From NCBI GenBank assembly GCA_022560025.1, contig JAFISE010000181.1:1-60916 (forward strand): a stretch of DNA of 60,916 bases. Reading direction: 5' to 3'. Of this stretch, positions 11,813-23,282 are shown one piece after another. Source of the stretch: Stagonosporopsis chrysanthemi. Lineage: Eukaryota > Ascomycota > Dothideomycetes > Pleosporales > Didymellaceae. A model generated the notes under the pieces. It had not been told where the DNA came from, ran no database searches, and saw only the letters and a program-made list of their open reading frames with translations. Made by a program: the position numbers and the translations under genes. Each line of letters begins with the position of its first letter. Positions within the stretch are counted from its first letter, which is position 1.

Positions 11813-12939
11813 AATTTGTGCTGACTAGAGAATTGGAGATTCTACACTCGCATTCTTGCAGCGTATAAAACACCTCCTCACCCGTGCGCGGCATGACAAG
11901 AAGGCAGGCGGAGAGCGGGCTTACATTACGAAGAAAGTGGTGCGAACTATCACTGCGTATGTGCTGTTGCGAGCTCCCCTCATATTGTCCCCTACCTCTC
12001 TCCTACGCGATGCCAGCCCATAACTGGTTACTCGTACTGAGGTCAACGCAAGCTGCACGTCGTCGCAATGGACGTCTTTGGCTTGGTGCAGCGTATCGGG
12101 AATTGCAGGCGAAGCTACCCCCACTTTGCGCAACCTGACGCACGAGGCTTTCGCATGCCGTCCAAAGCTCTCTGTCTATTTCTGGCTTTCTTGTTAGCTC
12201 GTGGCATAGCTCAAAAGATGTCGCAGCGAACTTGCCGTGTCTTGCCCTCTTGCGCGTTGCTGGCAGCACCTTGTTCCCTCTTGAGACTGCCATGGGCTTT
12301 CCCGAGTTCGGCATGGCAAACTCTCTCTTGCTTGGATGATACATTGCCGAATGGTATAATTGTGTCACATAGATTGTCGGTGAGATTCTTGTTTCTGACT
12401 TAGTATTCACATATGCAGTGCATCAACGCGTCTTTTATGCGCGGCTGTGTGTACTTTGCTGAGCGGCCTTCACCTCTTGGGATGTAATTTGGTTGCCATT
12501 TCCTCGCCAGCGCCTCTCACGTACTGTGAGTGTAGCCCTGCTGCTGCAATAGGTATTACTTGATACACCAAGATTTAAAGATGTGTTGGCTCTACTGGAA
12601 GGACCTGTGGGTCTGTGAAAAGTCTAGGAAGCGACGCTGCGGTACGACCTGTAATTTTCGAACCTGTAATTCGGGATGCATGCAACCTGTCGCGCGAACG
12701 CTTGAGTCTGTGCTCTTGCCCCAACCTCAAACTGGCTGATCCTTTTCGCAAGCGGTGGCGTGGCGTGGTCTGACATTCAGGGCCAACTTCGCTTGTGCAG
12801 CCCCCTGCACGGTCTTCTCAACGCATTGACGAAACCAGACTGCAGTACCTTGCTAAGCACAAGTCTGCGTCTGCGCGGGTAATTGCGCTACTTCCCCGCC
12901 ACGTGCGATCCATACCTTGTGGGGCAGCGTTACATTATT

Positions 12940-13451
12940 TTAGCTTGCGCAGGTAATTTGCAAGAAGCCTTGAGACTCGTTCTTCTCGAGCCGGACGTGC
13001 ACGCTCCCGAGCGTAGGCTTCACGATACTAGACATCACGTAAGGGCGAGTACAAGCAAGCAGGTGCTCCGCATTTACTTTGTTGGTATGTTCCCAATCCA
13101 GGGCAAGAGCACACCGATCACAGATGGTATGATCAGACTTAGCATTGATGAAACACCGCCTGCCAGCCGCATCCTCACCAACAGTAGTCAGCCACAAAGA
13201 CTGCAGATCATGCTACTGAAGCCTGCAGTAGCGAAAGCGTTTGTCGTGGCATTTGGCGCTCTGGAGCAGTAGAAGAGCTTCTGGAGCAGTAGAAGAGCTT
13301 CTGGTGTAGGGCGCGCGATCTTCCGGAGAGCACAACAGACCTCAGGGTCTACGTGCCGAACTTGGGAAATAAAGAGCGAGAAAGTACTAGACTCTCCTTT
13401 GTTAGCATTGCACACCTGCTGGGACTCGTGCCAAGCAACGCTCTTCTGCAT
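12940..13451 (-). CDS. Possible broken unknown gene with 20-bp duplication
   Basis: Two minus-strand frames (13,188-13,451 and 12,940-13,197) read as protein-like sequence one after the other but in different frames. Between them lies a perfect 20-bp tandem duplication. Since 20 is not a multiple of three, the duplication alone shifts the frame. Either an intron or a broken gene would explain the arrangement. The family is not recognised, and plus-strand ORFs overlap the same stretch. Confidence 0.22.
13261..13304. repeat. 20-bp tandem duplication
   Basis: The unit beginning CTGGAGCAGTAGAAGAGCTT occurs at 13,261-13,280 and again at 13,281-13,300, followed by four more matching bases. The identity is complete, so the event is recent. 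Confidence 0.9.
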
Positions 13452-14039
13452 ATCCTATGGCAAAGCTTGCTCAAGCCATGTACTGGAGAGCCTTTGCTGA
13501 GGACTGCGCTCCTAATAGATACATGAATCTGGCCCGTTGATTGTGCAGCGCAGCACGAGTTTGTAGAAAGTACTCAGCGATCACGGCAACATATCAAGAT
13601 TGCATGTTTGATGCGAGCGTTACATACGCTACCATGGCATTTCCTTGTTGGTGGCACGACTAAAACTTGCCACTTAGGAGGTAAGCTTTACACCCCACTA
13701 TAGATCAATCGTGAATTGAATCTCTTTGTAAAATGGGTTCATCTGAAGCAATTGGTGTGCATTAATGTTCAATTGACCAAGACATGGGAAAAACCACTCT
13801 ATCACTCTTGGCTACATAATAGTGCTTGACGAAAAAAAAGGATCGTTCGAATTCCAAGCAACCCAGGGAGTCGAGATCTGATTGGCATAAACAGAACTGA
13901 AGTTCCGGGAAAACATAGGCTCGAGCGCCACTTGCGGAGCTCGTACACCCGCTAATACCACCACAAATCCCGCTTGATTCGTGGCTAGACGGGCCTTGCA
14001 TATTCTCGCCGCTATCTTGCCAACACCGTTAGATTGAGT

Positions 14040-15842
14040 TTAGCCGGAAGAAACTCCGTTCAGGGGCACTTTCTTGTGTGCGATAGGATTGAGGCGTGTT
14101 CGCGCCACAAGGAAGCCCCCAAAGACATAGACCGCCCCGATAACCGCGAAGAGAAGCCACGCGCCCACCAGCGCGCCAGCTACAATGGTTTCAGCTAGAA
14201 TGCCAGCCATCAGGGTGTTGACAGCACGGTGCAGTGCAGCAGTGATCGCGTCACCCGCCTTGCCGTTAGGATCTGCGAGCAGATCAGCAGCAGAGTCGAC
14301 TCCGTCCAGCTGGTTGAGCGCGCCAAGGGTGAAGGTGTCGTTTCTGATCTCGGGTAAAGTGATATAGGCGTGCTCCCAAACCCAGATGAGGCCGTTCTGA
14401 AAGGCCGCCATCTTCAGACCCAGTAAGCACCTGAGCAGTTCCTGGACAGGATCGCGCAGAATAGTTCCGTCGAGAGTACTATTGAGCTCTTTATTCGTCT
14501 GTTCCACGAAGGCGTCGAACGTGCTGTCGACTGCTGTTGTGGTCGTATTGACGAAGCCGATGACGTCGCTATTGATCTGCTCATTGAGCTTGCGAACAGT
14601 GTCGGTCGCGCCCTCCGACCATGCCAACGACGTTTGCGCCAAGGATTCGATCGTATCCTCGGCAAAGTTGGTGACCTGTTGTGTGAGTTCTGGCTTTGCT
14701 TCCTCGATGGCCTTTGCAAGCGCAAATTGCAGGACGCAGGCCAACAGCCCGGCCGTGCCCAACGACAACACAAACAGCATGGGAATCGTTGTCACGTACG
14801 TGAAGAGCCACAGCAGCGCGTTCTTAAGTTCGGGTGAGCTACAAGACAGCCATGTAGTGACTATCTGCTTGAGGCGGTCAATATTCACCCAATCCATAAT
14901 GATGCAAACCATGATGATGCAAGGAAGCACCGCAAGCGCAATCAAAATAGAGAGAGCAAACATGCGCGCTCGCACCGTGATAAGAAGTACGTCATCAAAG
15001 AAGTCATCAATAGAGCTACTATTGGAGCAGAACTTGAGCTGCTGCTTCTCTGGCACGGGGAGAAGGTTGCGGTCGAAACGGAGCGCACCCATGGCCTGAA
15101 TGCCTTTCCTTACTTCTGCGAAGGGCAGCGCGATCAGGTCGTCGATAAAGGTTTGCGATGCTTTGAAGGTCGGCACATCATCGCCTAGTTTACCAACGAT
15201 AGTCTGCAGTTCGAATCTCAGCTTGAGCGACCTCAGCATGTCAATTTGGTCCGTGAAATCCGCGCTTGGCAGCGTCCAGTCGCTGGCGAGAGGCGCTTCG
15301 TTGAGCTTCTTCTGCAGTTTTCCGAGGTTGTTGCGCAGCGTCGCACTCAGATCGTCGAGGCTATTTGTAATCTCCCCGATGCTCTTCTGCAAGTTTACAG
15401 TCATGTCATTGGTCACGTCTTGGACAGCCTTGATGCTGCCGTGAGCCGCAAAGGTGATCAGACAGATATACGCGTGGACCATCATATGCATGACAAACAG
15501 TACGATCTGCTCTACACCAGTAACAGCCGTGTTCATTGTAGTAGCGAGCGCTTTCACGGCGTGTTCCATGCCTCGCGCAGTTAGATCGTTAACGCCTGCA
15601 GCCATATAGTTGGGCATAGAGGCTATGGAACTGCCTATGCTCTCGACTTGGATGCATCCTTGGAGGGCATCTCTGCGCGCTGCTGTCACGCCAAACTTGG
15701 CACCCTCGATCGCGAAGAGGATACGTGCGAGAACCAGGAGAAGCAGCACAGTCCATCGATTGAGAAAAACCTGCGATAGTCTCTCGCGACGTCGAACGTG
15801 CACGATCGATGTTACAGTCGACTCCGCCGACTCTTTGACCAT
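14040..15842 (-). CDS. PRM1: Plasma membrane fusion protein PRM1
   Basis: The frame from ATG 15,842 gives about 600 residues and is intact. PRM1 acts at the plasma membrane during cell-cell fusion in mating and germling fusion. Five hydrophobic segments fit the family topology: about residues 29-48 (NRWTVLLLLVLARILFAI), 108-133, 295-325, 345-380 and 555-590. Long hydrophilic loops lie between them, with N-glycosylation sequons such as NSS and NTT. The stretch after the first segment, with a conserved Cys and ASMPNYMAAGVNDLTA, is a PRM1 hallmark, as is the EQIVLFVMHMM segment. Most relatives have 40-60 further N-terminal residues, so an upstream 5' exon may be missing. The frame itself stays open to a TTG at 15,866. 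Neighbours give no functional hint. Confidence 0.9.
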   Translation of the reverse strand: MVKESAESTVTSIVHVRRRERLSQVFLNRWTVLLLLVLARILFAIEGAKFGVTAARRDALQGCIQVESIGSSIASMPNYMAAGVNDLTARGMEHAVKALATTMNTAVTGVEQIVLFVMHMMVHAYICLITFAAHGSIKAVQDVTNDMTVNLQKSIGEITNSLDDLSATLRNNLGKLQKKLNEAPLASDWTLPSADFTDQIDMLRSLKLRFELQTIVGKLGDDVPTFKASQTFIDDLIALPFAEVRKGIQAMGALRFDRNLLPVPEKQQLKFCSNSSSIDDFFDDVLLITVRARMFALSILIALAVLPCIIMVCIIMDWVNIDRLKQIVTTWLSCSSPELKNALLWLFTYVTTIPMLFVLSLGTAGLLACVLQFALAKAIEEAKPELTQQVTNFAEDTIESLAQTSLAWSEGATDTVRKLNEQINSDVIGFVNTTTTAVDSTFDAFVEQTNKELNSTLDGTILRDPVQELLRCLLGLKMAAFQNGLIWVWEHAYITLPEIRNDTFTLGALNQLDGVDSAADLLADPNGKAGDAITAALHRAVNTLMAGILAETIVAGALVGAWLLFAVIGAVYVFGGFLVARTRLNPIAHKKVPLNGVSSG

Positions 15843-15866
15843 GAAGATAAGGTTCCAATCAAACAA

Positions 15867-16352
15867 AGGGCGAAAGGCTTTTTCAGCGGTCCAAATCTAA
15901 GGGACTGGCGAGTGATCAGCTGCAAGAACGCCACCTGATGTAGTCCCGTAGCACAGGGTCCCCGTTTCTCTAGTGACCTAAGTCGGTCGGCTCTCGTTGC
16001 TGACGGTAGACCTGAAATCGTGGCATCATATTCAGGAACGAACCTTTCGAGTTTTGAACAAGGCATACGCGCAATGTCTTAGTAAGGCAGATTGTGTTGA
16101 GTCATGGCTGGAAAGATTCTGGCGTTATGATGAAGTCTTACAAAGCGAGCATTTTACTAGGCACAACACGTCATCGTATTCACCGTCTTCGAGCAGCAGT
16201 CAACATCGTCACCGATCGGGCACGCCAGCTCTCAGGTTGTAGTACTTAGACGTGTGGTAGCTCAGCAGGTTCTCGCTTACCTCGAGGGAACTACTGGCCT
16301 CTATTATGGTGTCCACAAACTGCTCCTGCGCTTAGCAGGGGTTCAATGAGTA
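15867..16352. other. Intergenic, nothing recognised
   Basis: This gap lies between PRM1 and the 142-bp MITE. Only short frames occur. Confidence 0.35.
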
Positions 16353-16494
16353 ATGTCCGTCCCTGTGAATCGAGAATCCCTGTGGGCCGAGAATGGCCAA
16401 TGAGACAGAGCACTGAGCTGGAAGATGTGCGATCCTCGCGCTCTTATTGGCCATTCTCGGCCCACAGGGATTCTCGATTCACAGGGACAGACGT
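16353..16494. mobile_element. 142-bp MITE, subfamily 1 (TA target site)
   Basis: This is a near-perfect palindromic element. About 48 bp at the left end (tip ATGTCCGTCCCTGTGAATCG) are repeated inverted at the right end. TA dinucleotides flank it at 16,351-16,352 and 16,495-16,496, as expected for Tc1/mariner-type target duplications. It has no coding capacity. It shares the GTGGGCCGAGAA core and exactly the same 142-bp length with the copies at 32,235 and 40,275, so all belong to one family. It lies just beyond the 3' end of the dead chitinase. Confidence 0.9.
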
Positions 16495-16606
16495 TATCTG
16501 GATCGGGGAGGAGAAAGGCCCCAGGCAGGAAGCAGGAAGAAGAGTTGAAACGGTGAAGCGCAGAGAAAGGTCGAGAGCAATGGAACTGAAGTAACCTGGG
16601 ACTTAC

Positions 16607-17986
16607 AGCCGAAATGAAGGACTTGCTCCCTCGATCATCGCCACTTACCTCCCACCACATAGCACCGCCCAGCTTCTGCGACATGATCTGCCTAGCTTTA
16701 AGGCTGACAACAGCTGGGGTGTCGTAGCTGATCATCAGCCGCTGAGCGGGATCATAGCTCCAGGCTACGATTGCTGTGTCATCATGCTGTGTTACTGCAA
16801 CCATTCCGGACACATTTTTGTAATTACATACACCGCCCTCCCAGGTGCCCGGCCCTGTGCCTGAGAAGTCCGTGCCAGGCCGGTCTGTGTTGGCGAAGGA
16901 ACGACCGTAGAGGGGCATACCTACTACAATCTTGTCAGCTGCAACCCCTGTATGAATGTAGTCCGGAATACCCTGTTGTGTGTTGGCGGGGGTGCTGTCT
17001 GGACTGCCTGCCGATTTCCTCTAGGCGGTGCTGTGGCCGGCTAAATGGTCTCAAGGTCCTGCGTAGTCGTAGGCCCTGCTCTCTAATATCAGTTGGGGAA
17101 CGCAGTACATGTGATGTTTTAACATGCATCAAGTTCCAGAAATCCACATGCTGATCCATAGCGGCCAGCTAACGTTACATCTTGCTGTGAAATGTCTTAC
17201 CTAGGCCCATCAGCAGTAGCACCTCTGGCTACACGGGCAATGGTTACCTGCTGGAGATGCAACAGTCAACAGTAGCTATCCGCTAGAGATATGTTGTCTT
17301 GCATACTCGTCAATTTGCTATCTAGTTCAACGATGGAGACAGTTCGAGTACGGGCACGCATATCTTGCGGGTCTCGGCGAGCAAAGAAACCAGGTCACTC
17401 GCTTGCGTCTGATCTGCAATCGTTTCACTATGACATTTTGCATCAGATACGAGCACTCACACACCCTGGGGGTATTCCTAGTCGATATCTAAGCCTGAAT
17501 CTGGTGTCAGCTATGCAGCAAGGCGCTAGCTGCAAATTTGGACCGACCCTCTGCTGTTGAAGCCGGTTGGGTAAATTGAGTGGAACATTTCGTCCCTCCG
17601 ATGGAAAGCACGGCCTTCAATCCACGATGCCGCTTCGTGTGTAAGAACAACGGCTCAACGCATTCATGCGCGTCATTGACAGCCTCTCAGATGTCTGCAA
17701 AGTCATCTGAGAGATAGACTTTGCCTATTTCTGGCCTGATATTCGCGAATGCGTAGTTTATGTGGGTCAACGTAGTCGGATTCACGTCCTGCGGATGGAA
17801 GTTGCGCGCATAAATGGCCTGGCCAGAGTCAGCATCTGGTTGAACAGCCCCCAATTCATGTAGTACCCAATTAAGAAAGTAAGCTACACTCCTAAAGCCG
17901 ACCCCTACACTCGTCACAAAGGGGCCATCTGCGACAGTGGGTGCAGCTGTAGCAGCAAAACTGGTCAACAAGAGTCGCAGGAGCAT
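16607..17986 (-). pseudogene. GH18 chitinase pseudogene
   Basis: All landmarks of a secreted fungal GH18 chitinase occur in order on the minus strand. They are a signal peptide, the SVAYFLNW and YARNF start, LTHINYAFANI, the KAVLSIGG substrate motif, and the catalytic box as LDID-stop-EYP near 17,478. They continue with LLTVASPAG, MDQHVDFWNLM, DYAGP-stop, KIVVGMPLYGRSF and LGGAMWWEVSGD. Several lesions kill it: a TGA at 17,687-17,689 with the frame still open beyond, a TAG replacing the catalytic-box Trp at 17,478-17,480, a TGA replacing Trp at 17,051-17,053, and frameshifts around the catalytic region. The three stops are all explained by C:G-to-T:A transitions (CGA to TGA, TGG to TAG or TGA), as in RIP decay. 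A GTAAGT donor at 16,606 may mark an old 3' intron. Confidence 0.88.
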
Positions 17987-18828
17987 TTTGAATGTATCAT
18001 CCGAGCACTGACGCTGCCAGGAAACAGGTGCAATTATCCAAGATGTATGTGCTCAGCAGTGCTCTTGATATGATGTGAAAACAAGCAGTAGGGTTGAGTG
18101 GTAGTCAATGCGGTGCGTCTTGTCTTGCCGCATGTCGCATCTGTAAACGAGAAAGAGAGAAAGAACTACACACACTACGTTTATTAGTTAGATGTATTCA
18201 GTCGAGCTACATACCGCACGATATGCAGTGTCATGAAGTGCAGCAGTGTTGCTTTTCCGGTCATTGGGCGGCGGCAGGCACAAACAATTTCCCTGCGGGC
18301 CTGCTGTAGCTCTCTCTAGCATAGAAGTGATCTCAAATGCGATTTCGACCAGACAGTGAAGCCTATAGCCAACATGGCTTCGGGATCGGCGATTGACTCT
18401 CCTTCTGCCAAGTCGGTGGCTATTGTTGTGCTCGCGTTCATGCGCTGTCGTAGTGAGGCGCAGTACTCGTCGATCGTCAGCTGGAAGCATCGGACATGCC
18501 CTAGGTAAGCCTAGACTCGTCATGGGGGGTTTAAACCGGTTCGAAGCTGGCGTTTTGAAGCGGTATCGGATTGGCGGACCTCGTCAGCCGCCACACCCGC
18601 GACAAATCTACACATGCGGGAGATACGACGACGGCTTGTGCGCCGTGAATACTAGGGCGTAATAGAGCTGTTTCCAAGGAGGGGATTCGGTGATTGTAGG
18701 AGCCACGAAAACTCAACGACTTGTTGCCTGACACGCAACCCGCTGTTTGCTCCGGTGTCAATCTTTCCGCTTTCTACGCTGTCGGCAGACTCTGGGTCTA
18801 CTACCCTTGGTGTGTTCGTAACGTTCTA
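17987..18828. other. Intergenic, nothing recognised
   Basis: Short frames only, upstream of the chitinase relic; no motif was recognised. Confidence 0.35.
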
Positions 18829-18917
18829 ACGTCCGTCTCTGTGAAGCGAGAATCCATGTGGGCCGAGAATGGCCAATGAGAGACAGCACTGAGCTGGAAG
18901 ATCTGCGATTGTCGGAA
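18829..18917. mobile_element. Truncated MITE, subfamily 1 left half
   Basis: The sequence starts after a TA with the tip ACGTCCGTCTCTGTGAAGCG. It then follows the 16,353 MITE through the GTGGGCCGAGAATGGCCAAT core and the CACTGAGCTGGAAGAT centre, and stops. The right inverted arm is absent. Confidence 0.82.
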
Positions 18918-20376
18918 GGACGTCATACCCTGCTCACACTATTCACCTGTATCGCGTTACTGCTCTCCTAGAAGCCGTGGCCAGTATTGACCAAGTAACG
19001 TAAACTCTCTGTCATCCGTCTCTGCCTGTTAGGAGTACCTTCCAGCGCTTCGATCAAGCCCTTCAAAACCTTCTTCAAAATATCTTCGAGCTCCAGCTGA
19101 GCAAATATACTGTAAATCGTGCAATTGATGCGCCACTCTCCGCTCAGCAATTTTTTTACATCATGGGCCACTCTGTCATTCGCAGAAGAGATGTTTTGCT
19201 GGGCTGACATGCCACGACTGTGCTAGCTTGTATTATAAGCCTAGACTCTCGCCGTAATAGCTTCAGCCGTGTCCTTCGGGACTTCCCTAATGTTTGTACT
19301 TGATAAGCCTTCGTTGTCTAGCCTTTTTTGTTGACACCAAGCTCAATAGTATTATTGTGGAAAGAACCCAGATATTGCTGCTTATGCCAGACGTACTATC
19401 AGAAAAATGGGTATTTCCCAACTCAAGTCATTTCTTGGACACAGAGTCAAATGTAAAGCAGTCTCCTGTATGCTCTCTGATGGTTGTGCTAGTTATATTA
19501 TCTCTAGATTCGACGCCTTTTCTAAAAGAAGTGCAAAGATCACGTGCAGTAAACATTTAGCGCTGCTACAGATGCGCTTAATGCAGCCCTGTCTTACATA
19601 GCGTACCACTATCATAAGACCTGTATAACTAGGTATGTTCTCCTAATGCCTGACGCAGACGCCTAACTTTAGACGTCATATTCCAGGCTTATTAGACGTC
19701 TTTGCCGCAACGCAAAGAACCTGTAGCAGACGTAACGTCATAGAGTATAATTACAGTATTTGTAGCACATTGCTTGACTTTACAGGTCTATACACAGCCA
19801 ACTGTCGTGTGCAATGTGCCTCAATGACCAGCACGTGTCTCTGCAGCCAAATCACGCCAAGGTAGCAGACAGCCCGTGCTTCTTATTTTGTAACCACGTG
19901 GCTGAGATCACATGATATGCTATTGTAACAGGTACTACCCGGTGCTTCCGCTGCGATCCGACAACTCCGCAAGAAGATCACAACACGACAACAGATAGCA
20001 ATACAAGCGTTGACCCGCAGCACCCACTTGACACTGCTTACGCAGTTACATATTTAGTCAACATCAGCCGAGCAGATTGGCAGGATGAAATGTAATATTG
20101 CCACCAAATTGCCCAACTGCAGCTAACTATTTTGCCTGTGTTAGTTCTAGGCTAGTTTTGCTTTCTTTAAACGTAATAATGCCAGCAGCGCAATAAGCGT
20201 CGTAAAAAGTAATTTTTGCCAAGAACAGTACATAACACACAGATATCAAGGCCAAGATAGCTCACTCTGTAATAAGCTTGCGGCGAGTGTTTCTCACGAT
20301 CCAAATAGGTGTATTCTACGCCCTAACACATTGTAAGAGAAGATAAAGCGCGCGGTCCTTTTAGTTTAAAAGGTTG
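18918..20376. other. Intergenic, nothing recognised
   Basis: AT-leaning sequence with only short frames; no repeats were linked to the rest of the window. Confidence 0.35.
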
Positions 20377-20571
20377 TTATAAGGACGTCAGGACAACAAT
20401 CTCGGCAGCGCCACAAGAAGGCTCCTCTAAGCAAGACCCAGCGCCTAAGCAGCAAAAGGTGCTTCTCTCAGTTCTACCCTGACATTCTTTGTCTAATCGC
20501 GAGCAAGGTTTCTCTGATCTGCTATTACTGCTCCCAATGAGACTTGTTGCAAGACACAAGGTGATTGTCAT
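20377..20571 (-). CDS. Candidate small secreted six-cysteine protein
   Basis: From ATG 20,571 the frame gives 64 residues. A hydrophobic start (MTITLCLATSLIGSS) could be a short signal peptide. The rest has six cysteines in the order C, C, CC, C, C, the spacing class seen in knottin-like fungal effectors. It might instead be the C-terminal exon of a longer gene, because the frame stays open upstream to 20,619 without another ATG. There is no homology evidence; the call rests on length, the leader and the Cys pattern only. Confidence 0.27.
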   Translation of the reverse strand: MTITLCLATSLIGSSNSRSEKPCSRLDKECQGRTERSTFCCLGAGSCLEEPSCGAAEIVVLTSL

Positions 20572-20619
20572 CAGGACACGAATAAGCAGGTGTGGATGCA
20601 GAACACAGTGTATAACCAC

Positions 20620-21356
20620 CGTCTAACCATTGTCAGCCATCGATTGAGGAGCAAAGGCTGTGCGGTCATGTCAGCTAGGGCGCATCGGCGGCGGAACAGC
20701 AATCGCAAATGCGCAGATCGCATGCGACTGTGGACAGACAACGATCCACGGCCTAAGAAAAAGTTAACCACTTAAGTCAGCGCCAAACAGATGTTGAATG
20801 GATTAAGTAAATAAGAAGAAATCTTTTCTTTAGCCTTTAAGTCTGACGTTAGGCTGTAAAACAATTATAACTACTATAGATTGGGGATTAGTTTATGGTC
20901 TGTTGCTGTGTCTCCTCGTATGTTCCTTCTACAGTAGTGCCTACTTTACCTATATCATTAGACTCTCTGTCACAGCAGGCTTTTGCTACACTGCTGTCAG
21001 CGGACATACTTAATTGATTAGAACCTACGAGGCAGAAGATCTACGCAGAACAGGCAAGCATCTTCTATCTTGAAACGCATAATAAGCTTACAACGTCTCC
21101 GCCATACGTTTTGCACTTACGCCACTATCGCGCTGACAATCATTTTGACAACAAAATAAGCTGTCAGCAATACATCAAAAGTGATCAGTAGTGTTACAGT
21201 AGTGTGAAAACTTGAAAATCGTCTTCTGATTCTCAATATCATTTCTGCGTCCCACCTCAAACGCATTCTACAATTCTGTTCAGCTTGATTTGGTCGATTC
21301 TCTGTGTCAAAATACAGTTCTTCGCAAGAGGACCTTGACCACAACAAGCTATCTAA
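20620..21356. other. Intergenic, nothing recognised
   Basis: AT-rich sequence with frames under 70 codons and no motif. Confidence 0.35.
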
Positions 21357-21876
21357 ATGGAGCACGCTAAAGAGCACGCCAATGACATTTGTAAGACTTT
21401 TGAGAGATTGCTCGGTGGGACTATCTGTTCCCACCAACGAAATGATCTTTGCGACGCACAGAAACGTTACAGAGCATTAAAAGAACGGATACCAGCAAAT
21501 CCGTCTGTTATTTTGAACAAATTCGTTAAAGATTTTGCTGAACAGCTCAGAGCGGCTAGAATTGGTAACTGTGCCCTTCTTATCTCAAGCTAAGCTAACA
21601 GAAATGCGATCAGATTCTGCTACTTGCAAGTTATGCGATACCAACACAGACGGTGACCAAGATATACCAGGGCTAGATCAGGATCAGATTGAGGCGCCAA
21701 ACTACGAGCAAGAGCTGAACGACACGAGAGATGCCAGCGCTATGACATTGAAGAGGGGCTGTGGTCTTGTCACGTCGGCCATGCCTTGTGTGGACGACGT
21801 TGACGAGATTCAAGAGTATCTGAATACTCTAGCATACGTACTCAATATCTCTGAGAAGGCCTTTCCAAAATCATGA
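21357..21876 (+). CDS. Hypothetical protein, probably two exons
   Basis: Exon 1 runs from ATG 21,357 to 21,564. A GTAACT donor at 21,565 and an acceptor at 21,600-21,601, preceded by a GCTAAC sequence, define a 37-nt phase-1 intron. Exon 2 then stays in frame to the stop at 21,876, giving about 161 residues. The product is hydrophilic, with a helical N-terminal half (CKTFERLLGG, ALKERI) and an Asp/Glu-rich C-terminal half with CxxC (CKLCD). There is no signal peptide and no known domain. The intron is very short for this lineage, so a frameshifted relic is an alternative. Confidence 0.4.
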
Positions 21877-23277
21877 ATCAATTCCTTTTGCCCGCTCGCG
21901 ATCAACCTTGGGTACAGAATAACATTTTTTATCTACGCTGGGTCTTGCCGCCTGGTCCGCAGCGCTCGTGCTTTGAAGTAAAGCAGTTTGTGGTCGTTGC
22001 TCCATCAAAAGCCGCCTGCTTTTTGCTGTGCTTGAGGCTGGCGACAAGTGATCGCCTGCATACAACTTGTGTAACAGGCGCACCCTCGCTGTTGCATATG
22101 CATATAGGTTTAAGGGCCTTGTTATTCGTCACCATCAGTTTGACTCTCTTTGTCCCTTTGTCAGTTGTACTATTTCTTTACCTCGTTGTTACTATTAGGA
22201 GTCTACAACCCTAGAGTCCCCGTACGAATTGTTTCACACACAGAATAACTGCATTGCATTTAGCAAGTGTTATGCCTTCTGCACCAAAGGGTGACAACCT
22301 TGTATGTATCTACCTTTAGGAACCAAATGGCTCTAACGCGATGGTGTAAGGGCTATAAAAGATTTGCAAATAGATAAAGGCACATGCTCTAGGAGAAGCT
22401 ACTTTATCAATTTTGCAATAGTCTAAGAAACATTAAAGAAAGGGTTTTAGTACAACAAGAAGTCTGTACAACAGATAGAATATAGTAACTTTGTGCAGTC
22501 TGCTAAAGCTAATCTCGCGCATTGCTAGATACTACAGCTTAGCAATTGCAAGATAAAGCGTATTACCTTATAGATGCAAATTTTCTTATAATAGTTGCTA
22601 TATGCAAATAATACTAAGATACTATTCTAAGGACGAGAAGAAGATATGTAGTTAGTTACAGTGCCTAGGAGGTAATAATTGTCTTACTAGGCAGGTCTGT
22701 CCTAGAGCAAAGGTCTTTAACTTAGGATACAAGTGTCAGGTCCTGGATGTCAGACCCTGACCGGCTGAAAGTGACGATATAGTACTGCTCCGAGCCTGTA
22801 CTCACAGTCTGTGAGTACTGTTGACCTTGTTGGTGCTTGTTTGGCTCAGTGGCTCGGGCTGGGTTCTGACAACAAGGTTATCTATTTTTGTATTAATATA
22901 AAGTTACACTACTGTTATACGCAATCTATCGAATGTAAGAGAAGTCACCCTAGCTCTAACGACATGTGTGCGGCTAATAGTACACACAATTTAGCTACAC
23001 TACGAGAGAGGTGCCTCTGTAGTGTAGGCTGTTTTCTGTGCGTTATTATCCTATCAATCAGCAAACTTTGGTAGACTAAGTCGACAAGAGTGTAGAATCC
23101 AGCATTTAGTAGTGCATGAGACAACACTGTAGACGCCGCTATGGGCTGAAGGTAGTTAACTGAGCTTGGTTTTGTACAAGTCTTGCCTTTGTTATAGTAG
23201 AGGCGTGTAGCAAATGGCCTAATTCAGGATGTACGAGAGGCTCTGGACAATCGCTACACAGCGTGGATCTAGATTGC
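21877..23277. other. Intergenic; AT-rich at 22.2-22.8 kb
   Basis: About 22,200-22,800 is rich in TA, CTA and TAG triplets and has no long frame, which resembles decayed repeat sequence. I could not match it to another part of the window. No gene was seen. Confidence 0.4.
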
Positions 23278-23282
23278 TTATT

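Noticed and set aside
16343..16500. C-terminal extension of the chitinase frame through the MITE
   Set aside because: The last 50 or so codons of that frame are MITE sequence read through, not chitinase. Similar fragments appear wherever the MITE occurs.
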